Positions 1-11,080 of a stretch of 64,000 bases of DNA are shown piece after piece. The notes beneath the pieces were generated by a model. That model ran no database searches and was not told the DNA's origin. It worked only from the letters and a program-made list of their open reading frames with translations. This DNA is from Chamaelirium japonicum (taxonomy: Eukaryota > Streptophyta > Magnoliopsida > Liliales > Melanthiaceae): positions 11,972,073 through 12,036,072 of the forward strand of contig OX393549.1 of NCBI GenBank assembly GCA_947650365.1. The letters are read 5' to 3'. A program made the translations under genes and the position numbers. Each line of letters starts with the position of its first letter. Positions within the stretch are counted from its first letter, which is position 1.

Positions 1-118
1 CCTAAGCTCTAACCCGATCCTAACCTTAAATGTTAAGACTAACCTAACCCTAAGCCTTAAGCCTAACCCCTAACCCTAGACCTAATCGTTCACGCTAACC
101 CTTAAGCCTGAGCCACTC
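1..118. repeat. Degenerate telomere-like CCTAA-rich tract
   Basis: CCTAACC, CCCTAA and related words recur irregularly. It is not an exact (CCCTAAA)n array, so it is not a true telomere. A similar tract occurs at 32630-32830. Confidence 0.5.
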
Positions 119-1122
119 TATACAGGTGTTATTTAGTGTTTTAGCCACTTAGGCTCAAATTTAAGGGTTTTTTCTCACCTATTTCGGGGCTAGTCGGCTC
201 TAACCAGCTTGGGCTGATCTTAGGTAATTAACCCCCTTCGCTGGATGCGCTCAGTCTTGTGAAGGGAGTGCTTTTGGTTTTTCTTTTCGGTTGTTATTTA
301 GGGTATGCTCTTTTGCTCGAGAAATAACCGCAGAAACGGATTAATAAACGAAAATTGAGTTTCCGTCCAAATTTTTGACGTTCTTTTGCCGATCAAATCG
401 TGGAAAGAGGATTTCCGGATGGATGTATTTCCACGACCAGGAAGGAAATTTTTTCCCTACTAAACTTGTGGAAATTCTCTTTCCCTTTATTTCCCTGCTT
501 AAAAAAAAAAAATTAGATTTCCACTGTGTTTGATTTCTTCCTTTTATTTTCCTACTAAAAGAACAAAGAAAATTAAACAGCATGAAAATTTTTTTTTTGC
601 AGAAATTGTCTCCTTTATTTTATTTCCTAGAAACCTAAAAGTACAGACCTTTAGGGATTAACACATTGCATGGATAAGCATATAGAGCCGTTCGTGTGGA
701 CATCAGACAGCATAGCTAGCGGCAAAGGGCTCAGTTGAAGTGCTTCAGATATCACAGCATAGAAAGTTCACTCCTAGAAGAGCTTCTCGAGATATTACTC
801 ATTTGTACCTAGACATTGGGCTAGTAGATTACTTTCACCATCCAACTAAGCCGGCAAGGTTCTTTTTTGTATTAGGGTTTTTGGTAAAAATATCGATGTG
901 TACTTTACTTTTACCAGCATGCGAAGCCTTGTATGCTTGATCCCGGGCTCAGGACGTTCGAAGGGAAACGGACCTTTATATTCAGTGATTCCATGACTCA
1001 TGAGACTCCAACGATGTTGGTTCTTTTTCGAGGATAATCACCTTATCTTAGATAGATCACATACCAAAAATCAGCACATCTGAAAACTTCTAGAGGTATC
1101 AAATGTGACTTTTAACTTGTTA
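119..1122. other. No gene recognised
   Basis: AT-rich sequence with short A/T runs. The small open frames here match no family I recognise. Confidence 0.5.
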
Positions 1123-1905
1123 CTAACAACTATAGGAGATAGCAAATCCGACTTTTAACTTGTTACTAACAACTAAAGAATCACCCTCCAACAACAATGG
1201 AAGATTATTAAACCTTAAGCAGAAAGCCCAAAGCCCCTCCCAGAATGCCCGAGTTTCCACCATCGCGACAGAAGAACTGAAGTGAGGGAAACCTGAGAGC
1301 ACGACTTCTCCGGTCACATACCTGAATAGGCTGGACCCAGCCACACCCGTACGCTGATCAACGTCGCCGTCAAAGTTCAGTTTAAACTCATCCATATCCA
1401 ATGGAAACAATAGAACACCAATCATCGCACTGGCTCTTGAATGACCCTGCAGAGTATGGAAGAGAAGGTCTTGAGTAGCAAGAAAGTCATTCGGCCAATA
1501 CCATGCCTTTCTTGCAAGAACTGATACAGGTTCCAGAATCGCATCAAAAGTCTCCAGGTTCCGAGATTTCCGAATCATAAATGCAGTACGAAGTATGACC
1601 CAAACATCAGTATTGCCATCAAAAAGAAAAAATAAAAGAAATTCTTGAATGTTAGATGGGGGAGATTATAGCGGAATGATAGCACGAGCAATCACCAATC
1701 GTCACAGATTAAAGGCATGGGGGCAATCAAACAGTGTGCTCAATATCCTTCGCCTACACTAGGCAACAAGGACAGACAGGTACCGTAATACCATTCAAGT
1801 GCTCTCTAGTTTGAATCCTACCTTTGAGGCCCACAGCAATCCTAATATAAACCAGATTTGTGGTTTCCTTTCTGTGGGAGACGATCTTGTACGGGGTCTT
1901 CACGG
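1123..1905 (-). mobile_element. LINE-type tail: zinc-binding RT region and RNase H-like domain, decayed
   Basis: On the minus strand 1123-1578 encodes an RNase H-like stretch (KLNFDGDVDQRTGVAGSS, ETRAFWEGL, LEGDSLVV). Upstream, about 1640-1870, an interrupted frame reads VCPCC and IEHTLFDCPHAF, the zinc-binding motif that follows plant LINE reverse transcriptases. In-frame stops separate the parts, so it is dead. Confidence 0.65.
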
Positions 1906-2330
1906 TACAACTGGACCTGGGATTCATGAGAATATCCAGCTCATGGGCATTCTCCTATAGTCTTGCTTTATTGAACGAGATCCCATCTAAAACCAATCGT
2001 TCCCCACAAAAAGAACCACAACAGCATATCTTCCATAACATCCTCCGGTTTTTGAAGCGTAAATTGAGAAAGCCCTTCGGTTTGAAGTGGGCTACTGGTG
2101 TGATGCTTTGAGTTGTGATCGTATTTTGAAAGAGGGTGCTACTGCCTTGCAGATTGGAGATCTGGGTGGACTATCAGTTTCGAGCGAGAAATTTTGCAGA
2201 GAGTCGGCTTTGCAAGGTGAGATCTTTTTGTTGTTGAGAGAGTACCTGTGAAGCATGGATACAGATACGGGAAACAGATACGTTGATACGACAATTTTTA
2301 AAAAAGTTTGATACAATACGCCGGGGATAC

Positions 2331-2333
<3 letters not shown>

Positions 2334-2405
<72 letters not shown>
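2334..2405. repeat. (AT)n microsatellite
   Basis: About 35 uninterrupted AT units directly left of the foldback MITE; a shorter AT then GT tract lies on its right. Confidence 0.9.
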
Positions 2406-2409
<4 letters not shown>

Positions 2410-2411
2410 CA

Positions 2412-2780
2412 GGATCGGATGACCAGCAAATTTTGACCCAGCAATAACCCAGCATCCTTTGATGCACTTAGAGGTTTTAGAATGGGCTGATTTTTTGTAA
2501 ACATGTTGTCTATGGTATGTTGATCCTCCTCACAAAAAATCAGCCCATTCTAAAACCTCTAAGTGCATCAAATGCGCTCTTCAAATAAACGGTTTTCGAC
2601 TGTTAATTTTAACCGTTGATTTGAAGAACGCATTTGATGCACCTAGAGATTTTAGATTGGGCTGATTTTTTGTGAGGATGATCAGCGTACCATAAACAAC
2701 ATACCTACAAAAAATCAGCCCATTCTAAAACCTCTAGGTGCATCAAAGGGTGCTGGGTTATTTGCTGGGTCATCCGATCC
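2412..2780. mobile_element. Four-armed foldback MITE inserted in a TA microsatellite
   Basis: Termini are inverted repeats starting GGATCGGATGACC. Within it, one arm of about 43 bp (containing TTTTAGAATGGGCTGATTTT) occurs four times in alternating orientation, near 2455-2500, 2530-2575, 2625-2675 and 2705-2748. The element is thus a palindrome made of two palindromes. No coding capacity. Confidence 0.8.

Positions 2781-2819
<39 letters not shown>
2781..2819. repeat. (AT)n(GT)n microsatellite
   Basis: Five AT units followed by about 14 GT units on the right flank of the foldback MITE. Confidence 0.9.
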
Positions 2820-2822
<3 letters not shown>

Positions 2823-3619
2823 CAGAATTACTAACAACAAACATCAAAAGTTCATAACATATATAAAATAAATTAAGATGCAATGATAAATAGTCTAAAT
2901 CCATAGAGAAGAGAGCTCAAACCTTGAGTGTGTCGAGAGGCGGGGCAAGCGACGATCAGACTTCAATCTTTCGAACAACCCAGAGAGAATTAAGGGAGGG
3001 AACACATGCAGCGTGGGGCCATAGAGTAAGAGATTTAGAGTCGAGAGGGAGTTGAGGGAGTGAACGTGCGCGGTGCTGGTTGGGTCGGAAGAGAGAGGGA
3101 GGGGTGGTGGAGACGAGCTCTTGAACTCTAGGACGGAGAATACCTTGGTGAGGAAGGGATAAGTCGAGTATATATGGGTTGTGTATCAGGTATAAAAGTG
3201 ATTATCCGCATCTCGACAAGCAATTGTTCTTGACTTGCAACCCCTAACTCTGCTCGACCTATAACCCACACTTGCACCCAAGATGCAACCCGTAATCAAG
3301 TTGCATTCTATCATAAACCGTTGTGTATCCATATTATATCCCCATGCACCTGAGTATATATTTCTTTTTTATTCATGATACGTCTAAAATGTATCGGATA
3401 CGTCTCCCCAAGTATCGACGTGTACTGGATACGTCTCCCGAAGTATAGGATACATGTCCCCAAGTATCCGATACGTGATACGCAAGGGGTCTTGTCCTCT
3501 TTAATTTTCCATTATTATTTTTTCCTTTTGTGTGGTTTTGGTGGGCATGGCATTCATTTAGAGGGAGATACTTTCTTATGACAATTCCACAATAAACGGT
3601 GTGAACTCTCTACCGCTTC

Positions 3620-4640
3620 CACAACAAGTGGTATCATAGCAAGGGCCAACTTTTGGGATGCCATCAAGATTTGCAAAGGTAACAAACTCCAAGATCGAGG
3701 TAAAGAAATTTGATGGGAAGCAGCGGCAGATCCAAAAACTCCAAAATTTAAAATTTTAGGGGGGCCATGTGTAAAGATTGTTTTAATGTTTTCAAAACCT
3801 CAATAGGGTTCTCCAAGAATTTTGCCAACTTTGGGGGGGGGGGGGGCATGGCCCCCCTCGGTCCCCCCCTTGGTTCCACCCCTGATGGGAAGAGAAGTAG
3901 CAAGTAAAAGTGAAGGGTATCTTGATTCATCATGATCTACCCAAAGCATTTAAGGTTCTGAAGGGTAGGCCAATGTAAACATATCATATGAAGATTGGGA
4001 AGAGTATGATCTCCAGGTGTGAAGTACTATTCAATTATGTTTGGAGATGGAGATTTAGTACACATTATTATGTATGAGAAGTCAGCTGCAATGATCAAAG
4101 CTTGGAAGCCTATAGATGAAAAAGTATCTGACAAACCATTGAACCTAAAAAACATCCTTACATGTTTCATGTGATAGTATCCCAATGCATGATAACCTGC
4201 ATGAGTTTGATAAAATTACCTCTGACCTATTGCACATAGAATTCAAGTTGGATGGCGAAGACAAAGTATTTACAATTATGTCCTCATTGTAAAATAAGTA
4301 TGAGCATCTAGTCATGACCATGCTCTAAGGAAAGGATACTACCGTGTACGATGAATTTAAAAATGTGCTTCTCCAATGAATATAGGAAGGTGACACTTGT
4401 ACAGATTCTCAAGAGAATGGCTTGGTTGTTGAAGGGAGGGCATAGAATAGAAGATCAACTGCAAGAGGAAGATCCAAATTAATGTCCAAAAATCGAAAGT
4501 ATTTTTAATATCATTATCGTCATCAGTAGGGCCACCAATTAGTCAAATCCAATTATATTATTTTCATATTTTGGCTTCCAAATCTAGTTCAACTAAATTG
4601 AAATGACTGGACCCCTAGTGGGTGAAAATGTTACGATCGC
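3620..4640 (+). mobile_element. Ty1/copia gag relic
   Basis: GGTATCATAGCAAGGGC near 3631 resembles a primer-binding site. An interrupted frame then reads like the N-terminal gag of Tnt1-type elements, with FDGK, then weak matches through 4460. Several stops and frame changes make it non-coding. A 164-bp element interrupts it. Confidence 0.6.
3721..3884. mobile_element. Small hAT-like MITE in copia gag
   Basis: Flanked by an exact 8-bp duplication ATGGGAAG (3713-3720 and 3885-3892). Ends CAGCGGCAGATCCA and, inverted, CAGGGGTGGAACCA. Contains a 13-G run. Confidence 0.75.
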
Positions 4641-5160
4641 ACTCCTATAGTGCTAAAACTCTGCAAATGTTCCCCTCCACTGATATCCGTAAGCAGGACT
4701 TGGAAACCCTATCATGGGCAACTCAGATTCTAATTAGTGGACCATTGACTGGGTACTTTCGATAAATATACTCCTCGAGAATCCTAAGTAAACCTTCTAA
4801 TCAATGTAAAAAGCTTCCATAAAATAACGTAGGTCCGTAATACACGGTATACACCTAATACACTACCATGGTCTCTACTCCAATAAACGTAATAGATCGC
4901 CCTATTTTGAACGGAGATCAAGTGTGTTATAACCTTCAAAGATGAAGTACCCAACTTCTATCACTGGCTTGAACCAGTATATAAGCTACAAAAAGTCTGG
5001 TAAGGTAAATCTTTTGTGCATGACCAACAGGCAGTCTTTACACTACTATGTCACTACCATCGTTTCTTGTGATGCCTCACCTAATTATGCTTAGCATGGC
5101 TGCATGAATGATACATATAATGTTGATGCATCACAATGTACCAAATTATAATGAAATAAA
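4641..5160. other. No gene recognised; possible copia remnant
   Basis: AT-rich sequence with no open frame of note. It may be the decayed continuation of the copia relic to its left, but I cannot show that. Confidence 0.3.
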
Positions 5161-5482
5161 TTTTTCTAGACGTGGTAAGGGAGCCCGAAAACCCAAAAAC
5201 CTGACCGGAAAGTTCTCGCATGGGTATTAATTTCTGTACCAAAGAAGATTCAGATAGGGTATGGGTATAAAATCCGCTCCTAATCAATTTTCAGGGATGG
5301 GTATGAGTACAGAGTACCTCAATATTTATAACCCAAACCAGATGCATGATTGCTCAATATACATAACACTCTATAGGCTTATATAAATTGGGTTGAACTT
5401 ACAAGAATTTTGTGCAATTTTTTTTATTATTGTACAGCGAGAACTGTCCACAGATTCTGAACATTTTATGGTGAGAACTGTA

Positions 5483-5846
5483 TCCATTAAAAAGTCCACA
5501 TATAACATCAAGTCTTACAAAAAAAAAAAGGGAAAATATGTATGGTAAAAAAAAATACAAAACTATATCGAATACCTACCCGAAATTCAAATGGGTATGG
5601 ATTGGGTATACACCTTCTAATGCCCGAACGGGTATGGGTCTCATATGGACCCTTTTGCAAGAGAACTATATCCATTGCAAATTCCACATATAACATCAAG
5701 TCTTAAAAAAAAAAAGGGAAAACATGTATGGTAAAAAAAATACAAAACTATATCCAATACCTACCCAAAAGCCAAATGGGTATGGATGGGGTACACACCT
5801 TCTAATGCCTGAACGGGTATGGGTCTCGTATGGACCCTTTTGCGAC
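5483..5846. repeat. Tandem duplication, about 180 bp, two units
   Basis: The segment with GGGTATGGATTGGGTATAC and GAACGGGTATGGGTCTC (5483-5660) recurs at about 5665-5846 with few differences. GGGTATGG-rich sequence also fills 5160-5330, suggesting an old hAT-like element. Confidence 0.75.
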
Positions 5847-5853
5847 CCCTAAT

Positions 5854-5899
5854 TTTTTCCATGTGTACTTTGTGATCTTGCAAAGTACACATGGAAAAA
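5854..5899. repeat. Perfect 19-bp inverted repeat with 8-base loop
   Basis: Arm 5854-5872 (TTTTTCCATGTGTACTTTG) is exactly complementary to 5881-5899, with loop TGATCTTG. It could fold as a hairpin; no function is evident. Confidence 0.85.
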
Positions 5900-6049
5900 T
5901 TTGGCAATCTCTCACTTGGTTTGCATGGTCAAATGACTCAAATCATTTACTAGATCATAATATGGCCATGTCTTTTCTCAAAGAGGAGGCTGCACTTTCA
6001 CTATCAGGTTCTATTCAATGAGACCACTAACACCAAATCATTGAAAGTT

Positions 6050-7330
6050 AAAGAATCACTCACCAAAACGAAGACTATTAGAAGGTTATAGAGTTAGTAC
6101 CCTTCACAAACATGAATCGGTGACCGAATAACGATGATCAATACCAATTCATCTCTAAAGTCCTCGTTGCTATTAGCATCCATATGTGAACAATTTAGAA
6201 GTATAAAAGCCATGACTCTCTAACCATGCACACAAAATATGCTCTCACCGATTACACAATGTGATCACAATATAACAATGTCTCAGAATCAATATACCCA
6301 ACGATTAACAAGATAGGATTTCCACTACCCTATGCATGGAATAGTTTCTGTGAAAAGCTCAGGTGGAAGGCATTTCGTCAGATGATCTACTACTATACGT
6401 GTAGTATTGATATGCTAAATAGAGATAGTATTCTCAACTCTTTCCCTCACAGCACAAACTTGATATCGATATGCTTCTATCCTCCAGTTCTATTGTTCTT
6501 AGAAAAAGGCACAAAATGTCCACAGCATCATTGTCACAAAGAAATTATCAGTAGTTTAGTGAAGGAGCTAAGTTAGCTAACAGCCATAACCATGAGATAA
6601 AAATATGCAACCATATCTAATGTCATGTAGCCAATATAAACTTTGCTTGCATAGCACCTGCTTACAACTACCCAATATAGGTTCACATATAAGCATGAAA
6701 ATGTATCCCAAAGTGGACCTCTTGCTTTCCAGATAACCAGCATAGTCGGGATCAGTATAACCAATTACCTAAATATAATCTAATCTCTAGTATGTGCACA
6801 AATAATCCAAAATCCCAGGTACTTAATTGGATGCACAGATTAGGGGCTGCTTTGGTGCGTTCTAAGCATACCAACAACATACCAAGTCGGGACAGGTACA
6901 AACTTAAGCATACATAATACTTCACTATAAAAGCATAAGGCATTTTCTCTATTTGTTCCTATTCTAGCATATTTCTAAGACATTGCAATTCACTAAATTT
7001 GTCAGCCTTAATACAGGAGCAACACTCATTTTAAGGACCATACTTGTTTGCATGCTCTGTGATACTACCAAGAGATCATGAGATCTATCTCAATGAATCT
7101 AAGCAACTATAACAAATGATGATTCAACAAAATCCTTTAAATTAGATAAAAACTAGATTGGTCTTGTGTGATAGTCCCACATCACTGCTAGCAATTAGTA
7201 TCTCATCAACGTATAAGACGTAAATGCAAAACCTACTCCCATTGGCATAGTGTACTCGGTCAAAGTAAGATTTAGTATAATAACTCCCAGTAAAATTTTA
7301 TTTTTCCTTGTTCGTATTCACATTTCATAT
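6050..7330 (-). mobile_element. Ty1/copia reverse transcriptase / RNase H relic
   Basis: On the minus strand, about 7290-7150 reads FCIYVLYVDEILIASSDVG, the copia RT active site with YVDD changed to YVDE. About 6940-6880 resembles MPYA..., and about 6775-6640 reads GYTDPDYAGYLESKRST. Frames shift between them. It runs opposite to the gag relic at 3620, so the two are not obviously one insertion. Confidence 0.7.
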
Positions 7331-7534
7331 AGTAAAATAAACCCATAACAGTTACTAGTCAATTCCTAGTAGCAAGTTTGAGTTACTTGGGTTTTTCCAA
7401 ATAAAGATCTCTCTTACTAGTAACAGAGACAACTATCATCTTTGACTCACTTTTTCTCGAAATTTGTGTTTTCGTCTCCGACTCTCTTCGCTCCAATGAT
7501 CCTCTCCCCTTCCCTCTCCTCCCATGATTAGGCG

Positions 7535-7735
7535 GGCAAAGCATGGGAGGTGGCGGGGACCAATCCGGCGGGGCATGGGGAGGAGGCGGCGGGCGAAGCT
7601 TGGGAGGCAGTGGGACTTGATGCGGCGGGGCATGGAGAGGCGGCGGGCGAAGCTTGGGAGGCGACAGACACCAATGAGACATGGCATGGAGAGGTGGCGT
7701 GCGGAGCTTGGGAGGCAACGGAGCTCGATGAGACT
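7535..7735. repeat. GC-rich minisatellite, about 3.5 units of 54-57 bp
   Basis: Each unit contains GGGCATGGAGAGG and GCGAAGCTTGGGAGGC variants. The array lacks stops in several frames on both strands, giving spurious open frames. Confidence 0.75.
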
Positions 7736-7800
7736 TGTAATACAAACAAACATGACTTGTAATCGTGTTTTACTTTACTTGTAATACAAACATGAGCTTG

Positions 7801-8574
7801 CTATGAAGCATGAGTACGGGTAGGGGTACGGGTATGATACAGGTACACCGATACGGCTAAATCTTAAAAAAGTAAGGTATGGGTACGACAGGATACCTAT
7901 ATAAAAAATATTTTTTATAATTTTAGTATAATTAAAATGTTATTATCCTTATTTTTTATTTATTTTTATGTTTTTTTTCTATTTTTTGTGATTTTTGATA
8001 TCTTTCTATATTGTTTCTAATTTTCAGTAATTTTTTCCAATTTTTTATATTTTTTTTTCTATATTGTTCCTTAAAAATGTAGGGTATGGGTACGGCAGGA
8101 TACCTATATAAAAAATATTTTTTATAATTTTAGTATAATTAAAATGTTATTATCATTATTTTTTATTTTTTTAATGTTTTTTTTTCTATTTTTTGTGATT
8201 TTTGATATCTTTCTATATTGTTTCTAATTTTCAGTAATTTTTTCCAATTTTTTATATATTGTTCCTTATTTTTATGTCGAAATTTGAGTTACACCTCACT
8301 TTCTAAAAAATTGACTTTACCCCCCAGTTTGCCACTTGACCGTGTGCGACCTATTAAAAGTGGGGGTGAAACTCAAATTTCAACATAAAAGTGGAGGTGT
8401 AATTTAAAACTGAATTGAAGGGGTTAAAATGGAGTTTTTAAACTATAGAGGGGTTAAGTTTTGAGCTAAACTTCATGGGGCAAAGTGTAATATACCCTAA
8501 CTTAAAAGGAGGCGAGGGGGGGGGGGGGGGGGGGGGGGGATCGGGTTAGGGTTCGGATATCAGAGCCGCCTGAG

Positions 8575-8611
<37 letters not shown>

Positions 8612-8869
8612 TAACGACGAACGACGAGACGGCAGGTATTCCTCTTTGTCCTATTATTCTCCTTCTCTTTCTCCTTGTCTTCTTCTCCTCCTCCCCTTTT
8701 TTCGTTTTTTCCTGGGGGCCAAAACCCTAGAGTCGAGGGATGCTGGGTTACTGGGTATACATCGGGTACAAATTGGGTACGAAAATTTTCGTACCTGTAC
8801 ATGTACCGGTACCCAGTACGTACCCGATACTCATACGGCAACCCCTCCCCCCGTACCCGTGCTTCACAG
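7801..8869. mobile_element. Non-autonomous hAT-like element, 1.07 kb
   Basis: Ends CTATGAAGCATGAGTACGGG and, inverted, CTGTGAAGCACGGGTACGGG. Flanked by TGAGCTTG (7793-7800) and TGAGTTTG (8870-8877), an 8-bp target duplication with one change. The inside is AT-rich with an imperfect repeat of about 200 bp (7875-8045 and 8080-8260), a 24-G run and a GA tract. No transposase is seen. Confidence 0.75.
8516..8539 (+). repeat. Poly(G) run of 24
   Basis: Twenty-four uninterrupted G, followed within 40 bases by a GA tract (about 8577-8606). Prone to G-quadruplex formation and assembly length error. Confidence 0.9.
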
Positions 8870-9994
8870 TGAGTTTGGGGCGACGGAGCCTGATGGAGAG
8901 GCTTATAATCATGTTTTACTTTACTAGTGAAAACAAACATAACTTTATAAAGTAAAATAAAACTTTTGTTTACTTTACTGTTGAATACAACAACTACATG
9001 AGATTAGGAGTTACTACCAGTTACTATTACTACACTTTATCAAATTACTTTACTAGATCTTACTTCTTTTGAATATGAACATACCCTAAGATATATGCAT
9101 GGATGTACTGTGTTCCCTTTAAATCAATGATTGACCCTTCATCGGCTTTGCATTTAAGGTTCATGTAAGAATGGGGACTAAGGACCCCATCTCAGGCCCA
9201 TAGGGACGGGGCTCAATTATACAGTAATCAGTATAAACATTCTACTAGACTGATAACCATTTATAAATAACTCCATATCCAACCGGCAACCATCAACTTA
9301 TTATTCCAACCCTTAACTCCATAGGAGGCAGAAGCTCCTAAGCAATTAGGATTTTGTGTTTACCCTGCATCCTTTTCAACCCATTAACCAGGAACTCAAA
9401 AACAACATTATAAACCACAATACACAAGCTAATAAGCTGATAAATCTTGGTTTTACTTGCATTCTGGACCTTCAAATGACTACTACTAAAGGAATGATCC
9501 ATCACTTCACAAATACCCGATTCTTCACAACACTCAAATCCAATAATGTTTTCCGAACATAGCTGAGATACTTGATGTGCTTCATCCAAAACCTAAACAC
9601 CACTATACTTCACAGAATAAGAAACAACGAAATGTTTCCAATCACATATCAAACCTCAAGAAAAAAACCAAAAAACGAGGTAAAACTACACTGAGTCAAG
9701 ATGATCCTGAGCAATAATACAACTGCTACATGCAAAACTTCAATAATTTCAAGCAACACCTCCAATTGAAGTACATATATTAATATTTTAATAGTATTTG
9801 AGAAATCTAATTGACAGATGAAAATTATTAACCTTGAAAGATTGTCCACATTCAATTTCTGGAAAAATATACAATGGTGATCCATTATACTCTGCATAAA
9901 CAGATCCAAATTGCAGCCTTAATAGAACAGATGAGATACATAGCAGTGCAGGAGAGCTAAACAAACCTGAAAGAGCTATTCAAATACCATGCAT
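8870..9994. other. Intergenic: 3' flank of the RIN13-like gene
   Basis: AT-rich, with no recognisable gene or element. The 3' UTR of the RIN13-like gene should lie in the right-hand part. Confidence 0.5.
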
Positions 9995-11080
9995 CTAAAC
10001 CTGTGCTATGCTACTCCACGTGCTATCGAAGTCATAGAGCAGTGTTGCAGGATCCAGTTCCGAGAGCCCATGCTCCTTTCCAGCTCCTGGCAACGGATCC
10101 TGTTCTACGGTTGCTAAAAAGGCATCCAGATGGATCTCTCCAGAAACTGATGGGTTGGATGGCTGTAGAGTCGCTGGCTCGGGATCCTCTGCCTGAACAA
10201 ATTCTGCAATGTTCTGAGCTGTAGTACTAATGTCTGCCCAGTTGCAATAAATATCTAGTGAATCTTGATTGATTCTTGGTGGAGCGGAATTAACATAGGT
10301 ATCCACATCTTGGCTTGCATTTGTTGCTGAAAGATACTGACTGAAAGCTGAGGGTTGAGAAGAAACTGCATGCGGTTGAACACTGGTGCAGCTTTTGTTA
10401 ATACCGTCAGAGACTCCAAGTTCATCAGCTACTCCCCGAAGTAGATCCTGCCATTGTTTCATGTTCTCCTCCACTAGTCCTGTCGGTGGCCACTGAGGCC
10501 GCTGCGGCGGAGCTCTGTATACTTGATTATTGTGAGAGACACCATTCTGGAACCGGACTGTTGTATTGCCATTAAGACCGTTCCCGGAAGTCTCAACCCT
10601 TCTGAATTTCGCACGTGATTGTATGATTTGAGCAGCCAAAGTATCAGCACCACGCTTTTCTCTTTGTATGTACTGTGTTCCAGGTATTAATGGCTGGGAT
10701 CCCGTGGGATGCTGACCTAGCCTTTTGCCACGGTAAGTGAGAACTAAAGGGCGCTGGTGGTGTCCTTGGCTTATTGGGTCCTGGGTGGCAACATTGGTGG
10801 CTGGACAATGCCGAAGTGTTCTTGAATTAGAGGATATGGCTGGTAGCGAGGTTGGAAACGAATGGTGTATGGATACTGGGTTCTGAAGGGGTGGCATCAT
10901 GGATAGAGTAGTATCACGAGGATTTTGTTGTTGTAGGGCATCTGTGTTTCTTTGTTTGAATGACTTCCTTAAGGCTTTCCACTTTCCCTCTTTATCCGTA
11001 GAATGGCAATGGCCGGCACCTGAGACATCGTTGCTCCAATAGATGCATGGGGCAGGAGAGTCGCAGACATAACAATGGCA
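9995..11080 (-). CDS. RIN13-like exon 3 (C-terminal 361 aa)
   Basis: Starts after AATGCAG with CHCYVCDSPAPCIYW, then KEGKWKALRKSFKQ, then a long Ser/Pro/Gln/Asn-rich region to STWSSIAQV and a TAG. The open frame runs 24 nt further upstream into the intron, but the splice acceptor at 11081-11082 fits the family core better than that upstream start. Confidence 0.8.
   Translation of the reverse strand, partial: CHCYVCDSPAPCIYWSNDVSGAGHCHSTDKEGKWKALRKSFKQRNTDALQQQNPRDTTLSMMPPLQNPVSIHHSFPTSLPAISSNSRTLRHCPATNVATQDPISQGHHQRPLVLTYRGKRLGQHPTGSQPLIPGTQYIQREKRGADTLAAQIIQSRAKFRRVETSGNGLNGNTTVRFQNGVSHNNQVYRAPPQRPQWPPTGLVEENMKQWQDLLRGVADELGVSDGINKSCTSVQPHAVSSQPSAFSQYLSATNASQDVDTYVNSAPPRINQDSLDIYCNWADISTTAQNIAEFVQAEDPEPATLQPSNPSVSGEIHLDAFLATVEQDPLPGAGKEHGLSELDPATLLYDFDSTWSSIAQV

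Larger units (their letters stand above)
2246..3495. mobile_element. Degenerate hAT-like element rich in GATACG words, with later insertions
   Basis: The left end CTGTGAAGCATGGATACAG resembles the terminal repeat of the better preserved element at 7801-8869. GATACG/GTATCG-rich sequence reappears at about 3375-3495. I did not find a clean right terminus or target duplication. The TA microsatellite and foldback MITE lie between the arms. Confidence 0.35.

Noticed and set aside
1-118. Chromosome end
   Set aside because: Words are irregular and not the plant telomere array; ordinary transposon-rich sequence follows.
7383-7784. Pro-rich and Arg/Gly-rich open frames on both strands
   Set aside because: All come from the 54-57 bp minisatellite; frames are open in several registers at once, which is not coding behaviour.
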